This document shows positions 6,901-12,350 of a DNA stretch of 12,350 nt, piece by piece. Position numbers and translations under genes: made by a program. Under the pieces are notes generated by a model. The model was not told the origin of the DNA and did not search any database. It saw only the letters and a list, made by a program, of their open reading frames with translations. The stretch is taken from the NCBI GenBank assembly GCA_934525325.1, contig CAKSZE010000046.1, positions 1 through 12,350 of the forward strand. The letters are read 5' to 3'. Position 1 is the stretch's first letter; the number at the start of each line of letters is the position of its first letter. The DNA comes from an uncultured Faecalibacterium sp. (lineage in GTDB: Bacteria > Bacillota > Clostridia > Oscillospirales > Ruminococcaceae).

Positions 6901-7201
6901 CACTCTTCAAAGTCTGGTTGTTTTTGAAAAGCGAATCACCCGCATAACCATAAATGCGGTTAACAGGCAGCCCACCGATACTATTTTCCAACGTCAGATG
7001 GGTTGCACTGCCTGTATAAGTTCCTGTTATCCACAAGACCTGATAATTATTTACTTGAACATACTTAAGACCATCTATCTCCTTCCTGGTTACATTTGCC
7101 GCAAATGCGGTTACGGGCAGCAGGGTCAACAGCATGGCAAAGGCCAAAAGGGCGCTGAGGATGCGCAATTTTGGCGGACAGCGTGTACTTCGTTCTTTCA
7201 T
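3983..7201 (-). CDS. Secreted BspA-type leucine-rich-repeat protein with three repeat modules and an SLH-like C-terminus
   Basis: A 1072-residue cell-surface protein. Residues 1-35 are a signal peptide: basic KERSTRCPPKLR, hydrophobic ILSALLAFAMLLTLLPV, then AFA|A. About 88-245 are LRR_5/BspA repeats of about 23 residues (AFAGCTNLETV, AFQGCRALKSL, AFEGCTSLKSI, AFKGCTNLTSV, VFEDCTNLEEI, VFAGCTNLKKI). About 272-870 hold three divergent modules of about 150-230 residues. They share a start such as YNLWVAGKQV or GISVRG, a DVLGDGGSVKFDP-like segment, runs of NSTL/NADLTL strands suggestive of a beta-helix, and in two cases a YWYRT...Y(F/Y)EL ending. About 872-944 resembles a Listeria-Bacteroides (Flg_new) repeat (LFEGWFLEDGTRL ... 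VTFYGHW). A Gly/Glu linker, a hydrophobic segment (960-980) and an SLH-like domain (TFADVADPELAQAAQWAIEQ, GYLKARADGSFKP) follow. The start at 7201 is set by GGGAGG eight bases upstream. Likely an adhesin or glycan-contacting protein; ligand unknown. The 3' third is visibly GC-richer than the 5' two thirds. Confidence 0.85.
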   Translation of the reverse strand: MKERSTRCPPKLRILSALLAFAMLLTLLPVTAFAANVTRKEIDGLKYVQVNNYQVLWITGTYTGSATHLTLENSIGGLPVNRIYGYAGDSLFKNNQTLKSVTLPTNDYFYEIGDEAFAGCTNLETVDAPTTLGDVGERAFQGCRALKSLALGSHSAHIYGSAFEGCTSLKSIQITGTMVYIEDTAFKGCTNLTSVTLPKYLEKMGNNVFEDCTNLEEITLPKDIREFGDNVFAGCTNLKKIIYNGKLTDWANCPAKEKIPANVTVEFAVPLTEYGISVRGIKANEANYADMLGDKKVEFVPDSNYLILNSANVSYNDATTAAIDSTLDSLVVAGRGNDVIENTSGPGIKTTGELVLRSSHIIVKGTPAISAQSIVVHDDDYWYRTTANGTYVKSNGTVAIGNADYFELIESKYNPNEPNGIFLWINDKRMPELNERESYDVFDNGTVLLEEKVDDLFGGMHCTLYLEDANLESADTAIQTMVEQLTIIGTGTIKGGKKSLLAEFNRENEYSTDAKVRIEKSNLTFTGGLDLDDGAEIINSTVTVNDWSKYGIEASSELIIDGSNVTIASETGEHALCPWGVKVKENSTLRLQGAKSVVIGGDKKCTVDAENYWYRTSPDDEFTKGTKKEFQLDKSYTYYELTTIDPDAVTYNLWVAGKQVTETNQNDVLGDGGSVKFDPATNTLTLNNANLTPDGDANFTYWIDSELTEELTITGTATLSNADGILTDGPLTLKNADLTLTGNNEDGGEEAIRAGRSDEDITIQNSKVTIAGTNSEGSFFHFGIRCGKLTVANSTLDVKAYGSAIAADTMEVSGADTIVLAETDSTDEEEYYALELDNETSLTLNDGLALVAGKVNESKTVKIAQPEQVPTDFKVYWVVHPGDEPVNGGMQIPGAIVENEEEARLFEGWFLEDGTRLEDSPYYMGPGADHVGNLDRDVTFYGHWRTAESGESGEGGGDGFGTLLAVGAVVGVAGVVAYQVGTELILDQLLPAGVAVPHTRAELAMLLWNTAGRPAPATLPTFADVADPELAQAAQWAIEQGYLKARADGSFKPDKGVAKWRVIRGYRAVTEP

Positions 7202-7239
7202 TGCAAAAGCCTCCCTTTTTCTACCAATTTTGTTGCAGG

Positions 7240-7279
7240 AAAAAAGCTCCACGGTTCACTTTTAGGATACCGTGGAGCT
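7240..7279 (-). terminator. Terminator/attenuator-like hairpin between luxR-type gene and surface-protein gene
   Basis: A perfect 11-base stem, AGCTCCACGGT (7245-7255) with ACCGTGGAGCT (7269-7279), is followed on the minus strand by six T (7240-7245). It can end the LuxR transcript, whose stop is at 7315. It also lies only 39 bases upstream of the surface-protein start at 7201, with no clear promoter between. The surface-protein mRNA may therefore arise by read-through of this hairpin, or from a weak promoter upstream of it. Confidence 0.8.
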
Positions 7280-7291
7280 TTGGTTTTTGCT

Positions 7292-7319
7292 ATTAACCCG
7301 GGGTTAGTTTTTGGTTAAT
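7292..7319. repeat. ATTAACC/GGTTAAT dyad overlapping the LuxR-gene stop codon
   Basis: ATTAACC (7292-7298) and GGTTAAT (7313-7319) form a seven-base inverted repeat with a 14-base spacer. A nested AACCC-G-GGGTT lies at its left arm. It overlaps the TAA of the LuxR gene and sits upstream of the hairpin at 7240-7279. It could be an operator for the surface-protein gene, possibly for the neighbouring regulator; this is inference. Confidence 0.3.
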
Positions 7320-9819
7320 TCCGGGGGGCGTTTTTCTGGTACCACTCGGCCAGCCGGGCGCGGCGGGTGCGGGGGTCGCCGCCCATATCCAGCTTTGCGT
7401 ACAGCTGGTTGATGTACTGCTTCACCGTGCCTTCGGAGAGGTAGAGGGCGGCGGCGATCTCCTTGTTGGTGCACCGCCCGGCCACCAGACGGGCCAGCTC
7501 CCGGTCGCGGTCGGTCAGGGGCAGCTCCGGCGCAGGCGCGGGGGCAGGCAGGCCCAGCCGGGCGGCAAAGGCCCGGCCTGCGGGCAGGATGCGGGCCAAA
7601 AAAGGCCCCAGACGCGGCTCGCAGGCGGCCCAGTCCTCCCCTTCCAGCAGGGGGGCCAGAGCGGAATACTGCTCCACAAAGAGCACCCAGAAATCGTCCT
7701 GCGAAGCGTCCAGCAAAGCCGCTGCCAGCGCGGCCCGGGCGTCGGCCCGCTGGCCGAAGCGCAGCTGCGCCGCCGCCAGCTGGATGCGGGCCTGCAGGCC
7801 CACCAGACCGTAGTGCATGGCCTCGCACCGGCGCAGCAGGCCCTCGCTGTGGGCGATCACCTTCACGTACTCTCCCTGCGCCAGCCAGACCTGCTGCTCG
7901 ATGAGGGACATCATGGGGCGGCAGGGCCCAAAGAAGTTCACCTCGGCCAGCTTGTGCTCCCGGAACAGCTCCGGGGCCTGCTCCGGCCTGCCCTGCAAAG
8001 CGTAGAAATAAGCGGCGATGCTTTCCAGCAGATGCACCTGCACCCCGTCGTGCTTTTGCAGCAGGGCGGCGCGCTTGGCGGCAAAGTCATACCCCTCTTT
8101 GCCCTTGCCGCAGAGGGCCAGCCGCAGGGCCAAAAAGTCGCAGCAGAGGGTCATGTTCTCCTGCCCGGCGGCGTCAGCCCGGGCCCGCTCCAGCAGCACG
8201 GCGGCTTTCTCCCACGCCCCCTGCAAGTAAGCGGCCTCCGCGTCCATCAAAAGCTCCGCCCCCCGGCCGTGGCCGTTGGTGATTTTATAGTAATGGGGCA
8301 TACACTCGTACATTTCGGCCAACTCTTTGCCCAGCTCCCCGGGGGCGCGGTAGTACATCATCAGCACCGAGGGGGAGCCGAAGGTCCAGCTGCCGCTGTT
8401 GCGCAGGGTGACGGCGGGGCGGCTCATCTGCTGGCTGGCGCTGCGGTGGAGGCGGCTCATCTGGGTGATGTCGTTGTAGAACAAGAAGCTCTGGATGAGG
8501 TCGCACTCGCCCAGCAGGTTGCCCCGCTCGGCGGCGGGCCACTCGGGGTGCTGGGCCACGGCGGCTTCCAGCAGGGCTTTCAGCTCCATCATTTTGGGGA
8601 TCTGCTGCCAGGTGAACATCCGGCGCATCAGCACCAGAATGGCCAGCGGGTGGCGCTGCAGCGCTTCCACCGGGCAGCGGCCCAGCCGCTGCAGCAGCTC
8701 GGCGGGGCTGAGGGCGGCCAGCAGGTCCCCCGCGTCCGCCTCGATGACGGCAAGGGCCGCATCGTGGTCGCCGCAGTGCTCAAAGGCCTGCAACGCGTGG
8801 AGGTACTGGGCTTTTTGGGCATACCAGCGGCCATACCTCTGCCAGACCTCCTTCTGCCGGGCGGCGGGCAGCTGGGCAAAGAGCCGCTCGGCGCACTCCT
8901 TCATCATGTGGTGGAAGCGGAAGCTCACCCCGTCCGGCAGGCGGGTGACAAAGGCGTTTTGCTGGGTGAGGGCCCGCAGCACCTCCTCCGCGTCGGGCAG
9001 GGCGGTGACAGCCCGGGCCATCTCCACCGTGAACTCATCGGCCAGCCCCATCACGGCAAGGAAACCCCGGGTCTTCTCGGGCAGGGACTCCAGCATGGCG
9101 GCGGTGAACATGGCGTAGATGTCCGACCCCGGCTGCAGCAGGCTCCCCCGCTCGGCCAGGGCATGGAGGTTCAGGTAGACGGCGGAGAACCACCCCTCGC
9201 AGGAGCGCAGCAGGCTCTCGGCCTGGGCGGCGGTGATCTCCACGCCGCAGCGGTGGGTGTAGGCCAGCAGCTCCTCCCGGTTCAGGCGGAGGCCGTCGGC
9301 CTCGATGCGGTGGAGCCGCCGCCCCAGCCGCACCACCTGCTCCCCGGGCAGAAAGCGGTTGCGGCTGGCCACGATGAGGTGGACGTTCTCGGGCAGGCGG
9401 TAGGCCAGCCGACACAAAAACTGCGCCACCCGCTCGTCCCCCAGCAGGTGGAAATCGTCCAGAAAAAGATAGTAGGGCGTTTTGCCGCCCAGCGCGGCGC
9501 ACAGGTCCTCCAGCAGCAAAGCCGCGCCGCTGGCGTCGGCGGGGCAGTCGTAGCCCTCCAGCACCGTCAGCCCGGCGGCGGCAAAGGCCTTCTGCACGCT
9601 TTTCCAGAAGATGGAGCGGTTATCCGAGTAGATGCTGGCTTGCAGCACCACGGCCCCCGCCTTGGCCTGCTCTGCCAAGAACCAGCGCACCGCCGTCGTT
9701 TTACCGTAGCCCATGGGGGCCACCACCACCGTGAGCGCACAGGACGCTATGGGCCGCAGCGTCTCCCGCATTCGGTCCGAGATATAGATGATGTTCAGGT
9801 TCTGCCTGTTTCTGGCCAT
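7315..9819 (-). CDS. MalT-like LuxR-family transcriptional regulator (large ATP-binding type)
   Basis: An 834-residue cytoplasmic regulator. The N-terminal STAND-type ATPase has Walker A APMGYGKTTA (34-43), Walker B YYLFLDDFHLL (116-126), a sensor-like LIVASRNRFLPGEQVVRLGR segment and the winged-helix region VSFRFHHMMKECAERLF. A long alpha-helical TPR-like middle (about 330-750) is typical of MalT-type proteins, which use it to sense a small inducer. The C-terminus is a LuxR helix-turn-helix: LTDRDRELARLVAGRCTNKE, then IAAALYLSEGTVKQYINQLY. Length fits the family (about 830-900). ATG at 9819 is favoured over the upstream in-frame ATG because AAGGGG stands about seven bases before it. It has its own extended -10 promoter (9850-9878). 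The surface-protein gene lies directly downstream on the same strand, separated only by a dyad and a terminator-like hairpin; regulation of that gene is plausible but inferred. Very GC-rich and apparently intact. Confidence 0.88.
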   Translation of the reverse strand: MARNRQNLNIIYISDRMRETLRPIASCALTVVVAPMGYGKTTAVRWFLAEQAKAGAVVLQASIYSDNRSIFWKSVQKAFAAAGLTVLEGYDCPADASGAALLLEDLCAALGGKTPYYLFLDDFHLLGDERVAQFLCRLAYRLPENVHLIVASRNRFLPGEQVVRLGRRLHRIEADGLRLNREELLAYTHRCGVEITAAQAESLLRSCEGWFSAVYLNLHALAERGSLLQPGSDIYAMFTAAMLESLPEKTRGFLAVMGLADEFTVEMARAVTALPDAEEVLRALTQQNAFVTRLPDGVSFRFHHMMKECAERLFAQLPAARQKEVWQRYGRWYAQKAQYLHALQAFEHCGDHDAALAVIEADAGDLLAALSPAELLQRLGRCPVEALQRHPLAILVLMRRMFTWQQIPKMMELKALLEAAVAQHPEWPAAERGNLLGECDLIQSFLFYNDITQMSRLHRSASQQMSRPAVTLRNSGSWTFGSPSVLMMYYRAPGELGKELAEMYECMPHYYKITNGHGRGAELLMDAEAAYLQGAWEKAAVLLERARADAAGQENMTLCCDFLALRLALCGKGKEGYDFAAKRAALLQKHDGVQVHLLESIAAYFYALQGRPEQAPELFREHKLAEVNFFGPCRPMMSLIEQQVWLAQGEYVKVIAHSEGLLRRCEAMHYGLVGLQARIQLAAAQLRFGQRADARAALAAALLDASQDDFWVLFVEQYSALAPLLEGEDWAACEPRLGPFLARILPAGRAFAARLGLPAPAPAPELPLTDRDRELARLVAGRCTNKEIAAALYLSEGTVKQYINQLYAKLDMGGDPRTRRARLAEWYQKNAPRN

Positions 9820-9849
9820 GCGCGTTCCCCTTTTCCTTATGCTAAGGCT

Positions 9850-9878
9850 ATTGTAGCACATTTGCGGCGAAGAGAAAA
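9850..9878 (-). promoter_or_regulatory. Extended -10 promoter of the LuxR-type gene
   Basis: On the minus strand TGTGC-TACAAT (9850-9860) gives a good extended -10 element about 30 bases before the start at 9819. The best -35 at 17-base spacing is only TTTTCT (9873-9878), a poor match, consistent with an extended -10 or activator-dependent promoter. Confidence 0.55.
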
Positions 9879-9893
9879 GTGCGGCAGGGGTGC

Positions 9894-9938
9894 AAAAAAG
9901 CAGGCAGAGCCTTCGCCTTTGCGAAAAGTTCTGCCTGC
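9894..9938. terminator. Bidirectional intrinsic terminator upstream of the LuxR-type gene
   Basis: GCAGGCAGA (9900-9908) pairs with TCTGCCTGC (9930-9938), and a nested TTCGC/GCGAA stem (9912-9916 with 9921-9925) lies inside. The minus strand continues with six T (9894-9899) and the plus strand with GTTCTTTTTA, so it can act both ways. It closes off minus-strand transcription coming from the ICE fragment at 9982-10164. Confidence 0.85.
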
Positions 9939-9981
9939 GTTCTTTTTATAAATTGGGATTCTTGGGAGCGGCGGTTTTGGC

Positions 9982-10164
9982 TTAGTACATGCCGCCCCTG
10001 CTCTGGCTGTGCCGGAACCATTTGTTTCCGCAGACGGTCAGGCTGTCGTGGGTTTTCCAGCGATACTCCTTTCCACTGCGCACCAGCGTTTCGCCCTGCG
10101 CCCGGAGAAAATCTTCCAGATTGGCGGCGTTTGCACGGTCGATCTGGGTTTGCGTGTAGGTCAT
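9982..10164 (-). pseudogene. DUF3991/TOPRIM primase-like ICE protein, N-terminal 60 residues only
   Basis: The frame starts MTYTQTQIDRANAANLEDFL and runs through GKEYRWKTHDSLTVCGNKWF to RHSQSRGGMY, then stops. This is the N-terminal, CHC2 zinc-finger-like start of the DUF3991/TOPRIM proteins carried by Clostridial ICEs. Members have several hundred residues, normally continuing after HSQS-(K/R)-GG into a GP(V/I)DF...FYG segment. Here the family match ends at GG, so the gene is truncated close to 9990. After the stop the same frame reads AKTAAPKNPNL and a second TAA (9946-9948) eight bases before a terminator, which looks like the native 3' end of another, chromosomal gene. ATG 10164 has GGAG eight bases upstream, and only 12 bases separate it from the MobA/L stop, so the two were one operon. 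The start signals are intact but the product lacks the TOPRIM domain. Confidence 0.8.
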
Positions 10165-10176
10165 ATTTCTTTCTCC

Positions 10177-11284
10177 TTAAAGTTCCGGTGTGTTCTTCTG
10201 CTGCTCCGGTCTCTTCGGGGCGGCGGTGGCTTTGGCTTTGTGCAGCCTCTTCAGTACAGACTCCTTTTCCGATGCCTTGCCGCCCGTTGCGGAAAGCTGC
10301 TGCTTATTCAGCACCATGTCGATATACTTGCGGATATTTTTCAGAGCAGAGATGTCCGGCTGCATGGTTTCCAGTTGGGTGCGCAGTTCTGCGCTGCCGG
10401 ATTGCAGCGCAGAAAATTCGGCATCCAATGCCGAAAAATCCACCGTTGTGCTGCCGTTCAGCTTCATCAGGGTGCGGACGGCTTTGTTGAAGGTGTCCAG
10501 TTTCTCCTTGTGCTGGGCGGCATAAGCGTCCTTGGTCAGCTTGAAGTTCTTCTTCATAAAAGTGTCATGGATGGGCTTCAGCTTGGCATGGACGGTGGCA
10601 GCGTCCTTGATCTGGGCGATTGCCCGCATACGGTTTTCGTTCTGCTTCAACTGCCTGCGGAGAGGAGCAGCGGTCTGGTTTAAGCTGTCAATGGCTTGGT
10701 TCAAATTCTCAACGGTGTTCAGAGAATGAGCTTTCAGATAATCAACAGCCCGCTTGACTTCCTCAAAGTCCCGGACAGTGCATTTCAGTTTTGCCTTGCC
10801 AGACCAATCGCTCCGCTGCTCGTTGCGAAGGTTGAAGTAGTCCACCAGCAGGTCGGACAGCGTGGGTTCCTTCGCCTTTTCCAGAGCGTCCAGAAGAAGC
10901 AGTTTCTTTTCGTTCAGGTCTGCGATCCAGCGTTGCAGCCCACGAATTGCACTGCGGATGGACTGCATCAGGCTGTTGGCGGCTCGAATGTCCCGGTTCA
11001 GATTGCCAAGAACGGTTTCCACTCCACGCTTTTCCATCTGGTGTGCAGCGGGGCCGAGATGCACGGTCTGCATATCCGGGCGGCGCATGGGACGGCAGCA
11101 TGATCTCTGCGTGGACAAGCTCTTTCTTCTTGTTGTAGAATTTCGTTTTCTGGTCGTACTCGCTGAACAGCCGTTCGCCGCTCTGATAAGCGGCCCCGGC
11201 AACAGCGGATTGTCCTTGGCTGCGCTTGACGATGGTGATTTTGAAATGCGGACACGGAATAGGCATCACCCCCGTTGATGACAT
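10177..11284 (-). pseudogene. MobA/MobL-type (MobQ) relaxase, catalytic domain lost by out-of-frame deletion
   Basis: The N-terminal block (about 11266 to 11065) is unmistakable MobA/MobL: MPIPCPHFKITIVKRSQGQS, AVAGAAYQSGERLFSEYDQK, LVHAEIMLPSHAPPGYADR. The frame then runs into unrelated sequence. The C-terminal block (about 11068 to 10177, another frame) begins TVHLGPAAHQMEKRGVETVL and continues as about 290 residues of coiled-coil helix ending RPEQQKNTPEL. The segment that should carry the histidine-triad metal site (around an HDK..GNPHAHV-like motif in relatives) is missing. The join lies in CAGACCGTGC (11061-11070), where GACCG would fit both the GYADR codons and the RTVHL codons, suggesting another short-homology deletion. 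Start uncertain: ATG 11266 is only two bases after GGGGGTG; relatives start at MPCPHFKIT, and the equivalent codon here is ATT (11258-11260) with ideal spacing. First gene of the primase/Rep operon. Non-functional. Confidence 0.87.
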
Positions 11285-11297
11285 CTGGAACGTTCTC

Positions 11298-11326
11298 TTG
11301 TAAAAATCACGAACTTATGGTACTAT
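11298..11326 (+). promoter_or_regulatory. Promoter of the Rpn-family gene
   Basis: TTGTAA (11298-11303), a 17-base spacer and TACTAT (11321-11326), preceded by TATGG, form a good sigma-70-type promoter. It is 36 bases upstream of the ATG at 11362. A GCTTG-AA-CAAGC dyad (11329-11340) lies at the expected transcription start and could be an operator. Confidence 0.65.
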
Positions 11327-11361
11327 TAGCTTGAACAAGCAAGCAGGAAGTTGGTGAGCCA

Positions 11362-12183
11362 ATGCCGGAAAGAAAATCACAACAAGAATTGGATTTTGAA
11401 CGGAAACACGAAGAAGATTTGCAGCGACTGCGTGGATTGCGTTTGATCGATGACGATTTCATGGCCGCAGTTTTTGAAGATCGCACCTGTGCCGAGTTCC
11501 TTTTGCAGATCATCTTGAAACGTGATGATTTGACTGTCAAAGAGGTTCACGGACAGTACAGCATTAAGAATCTTCAGGGACGTTCGATTCGTCTGGATAT
11601 TCTGGCAGTGGATCGGGAAAACCGTGCATATAATATTGAGGTGCAGCGCAGTGACCGTGGTGCTAGTGAAAAGCGCGCACGGTACAACAGTAGTCTGTTG
11701 GATGCAAACCTGACTGATGCGGGCGATGATTACGATGCGCTGAACGAAACATACGTTATCTTTATCACTGAAAATGACGTATTAAAGGCCGGCCTTCCAA
11801 TTTATCATGTTGACCGTACAGTTCGGGAAACGGGAACGTTTTTCAACGATCAGGCGCACATCGTCTATGTGAACTCGCAAATCAAAGATGAAACTGCATT
11901 GGGAAAGCTGATGCATGATTTCTTCTGCACCAACTCAAAGGATATGTACTATCCCGTTCTTGCAAATAGAGTGTGGTATTTCAAAGAAAATGAGAAGGGA
12001 GTGGCAACTATGTGCAGAGCTATGGAACAGATGCGGGATGAAACCGCAGCGGAACAGAACATCAAAACACTTTTGGTTTCTGTCAAGAACCTGATGAAGA
12101 ACATGAATCTTAGCCCGGAGCAGGCAATGAACGCAATGGGCATTTCGGAAGCAGATCGCCAAGCGTTGCTGCAACTGTTGTGA
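11362..12183 (+). CDS. Rpn/PD-(D/E)XK nuclease-family protein (transposase-like, PDDEXK_2 type)
   Basis: A 273-residue protein of the Rpn (recombination-promoting nuclease)/PDDEXK_2 family, Mg-dependent DNA endonucleases often annotated as transposases. Seen directly: the core GRSIRLDILAVDRENRAYNI followed by EVQRSD supplies catalytic Asp79 and the Glu93-x-Gln95 form of (D/E)XK. Next come the family's RARYNSSLLDANL helix, a YVIFITENDVLKAGLPIYHV strand-helix and a C-terminal region with SPEQAMNAMGISEADRQALL, which resembles the short helical tail of many members. Length is normal for the family and the frame is unbroken. The ATG at 11362 follows GGTGAG at short spacing. Transcription is divergent from the MobA/L pseudogene and the gene has its own promoter and a 3' hairpin. 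It is AT-richer than the LuxR gene, consistent with mobile origin. Whether it is active, and whether it travelled with the ICE or predates it, cannot be told. Confidence 0.85.
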   Translation: MPERKSQQELDFERKHEEDLQRLRGLRLIDDDFMAAVFEDRTCAEFLLQIILKRDDLTVKEVHGQYSIKNLQGRSIRLDILAVDRENRAYNIEVQRSDRGASEKRARYNSSLLDANLTDAGDDYDALNETYVIFITENDVLKAGLPIYHVDRTVRETGTFFNDQAHIVYVNSQIKDETALGKLMHDFFCTNSKDMYYPVLANRVWYFKENEKGVATMCRAMEQMRDETAAEQNIKTLLVSVKNLMKNMNLSPEQAMNAMGISEADRQALLQLL

Positions 12184-12218
12184 CGCTTTCGTGCGAAACA
12201 TTCACATATTGAAAATGT

Positions 12219-12255
12219 AAAACGCCGATTGGAAGGTATCTTCCAGTCGGCGTTT
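12219..12255. terminator. Strong hairpin after the Rpn-family gene
   Basis: AAACGCCGATTGGAAG (12220-12235) pairs with CTTCCAGTCGGCGTTT (12240-12255) over 16 positions with one G-T wobble and a four-base loop. It lies 36 bases past the stop at 12183. T runs follow only weakly on the plus strand (TTTGTT) and a little better on the minus strand (TTTTACATTTTC). Confidence 0.75.
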
Positions 12256-12285
12256 GTTACGTTATGATGTTTTAGCAAAAGGATA

Positions 12286-12321
12286 GCTGCAAAGCAGCGC
12301 AAGGAAAATGCAGTTTTCCTT
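12286..12321. repeat. Paired hairpins, probably part of a dispersed genomic repeat
   Basis: GCTGC-AAA-GCAGC (12286-12298) is followed by AAGGAAAA-TGCAG-TTTTCCTT (12301-12321, eight-base perfect stem). On the minus strand 12262-12350 can be read as a Cys/Leu-rich peptide (RKTAFSLRCFAAILLLKHH). From memory, similar peptides are annotated many times as hypothetical proteins in Faecalibacterium-like genomes, which would fit a dispersed non-coding repeat. That link is recollection, not shown by this window. Confidence 0.4.
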
Positions 12322-12350
12322 GGGATGGAATCGGGCTGGCGCACAAACGC

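Noticed and set aside
7813..9951. 712-codon plus-strand frame antisense to the LuxR-type gene
   Set aside because: Low-complexity Gln/Gly/His/Leu-rich product typical of antisense frames over GC-rich genes. It even crosses the LuxR promoter and runs into the terminator.
1..12350. CRISPR array, tRNA, rRNA or complete insertion sequence
   Set aside because: No regularly spaced direct repeats, no cloverleaf or rRNA-like stretch, and no transposase with terminal inverted repeats were found by eye. The ICE integrase and attachment sites are also not in the window.

Overview
The window looks like chromosomal DNA of a gut Firmicute of the Oscillospiraceae/Ruminococcaceae type, most like Faecalibacterium or a close relative. 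This rests on moderately high GC with very GC-rich stretches, strong purine-rich ribosome binding sites, BspA-type/SLH-like surface protein architecture, and mobilisation proteins typical of Clostridiales integrative elements. Genus assignment is inference from remembered protein families; no search was run.

Layout, left to right. (1) 1-389: 5' part of a minus-strand PAS-domain signalling protein. Its apparent promoter (TTGAAA-18-TATAAT) has a run of nine G (C on the plus strand) in the spacer. (2) 581-703: short C-terminal gene scrap, then a terminator. (3) 834-3638: minus-strand remnant of a Tn1549-like integrative conjugative element (ICE). It holds a MobP-type relaxase broken by an out-of-frame internal deletion, a small membrane protein, an apparently intact MobC-like relaxosome protein, and an in-frame chimera of a Rep-type AAA ATPase N-terminal part with the C-terminal tail of an ICE helicase/methylase. 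The whole conjugation module that would normally lie between the chimera's two parents is absent. (4) 3639-9950: a block that looks chromosomal. It holds the C-terminal stub of an AI-2E-family transporter (plus strand), a 1072-residue secreted leucine-rich-repeat/SLH-like protein (minus) and an 834-residue MalT-type LuxR regulator (minus). (5) 9982-11284: more ICE, same orientation: the first 60 residues of a DUF3991/TOPRIM primase-like protein and a MobA/MobL-type relaxase with its catalytic domain deleted out of frame. (6) 11298-12255: an intact plus-strand Rpn/PD-(D/E)XK nuclease-family gene with promoter and hairpin. (7) 12262-12350: a short hairpin-bearing repeat-like sequence.

The two ICE pieces share orientation and are complementary in content. 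The right piece ends inside the primase gene; the left piece begins at, or just before, the Rep ATPase that normally follows it. The 6.3 kb chromosomal-looking block therefore sits where the middle of the ICE replication cluster should be. At least five genes (two relaxases, primase, Rep/helicase, AI-2E transporter) are truncated, fused or internally deleted, while MobC, the membrane protein, the LuxR regulator, the surface protein and the Rpn gene read through cleanly. The main story is an ICE collapsed by serial deletion and then split or rearranged. I found no convincing evidence for a new defence or metabolic system, no CRISPR array, and no rRNA or tRNA. The most testable unusual features are the repeated short-homology deletions, the in-frame Rep-helicase chimera, the G-tract promoter, and the terminator-like hairpin just upstream of the surface-protein gene.
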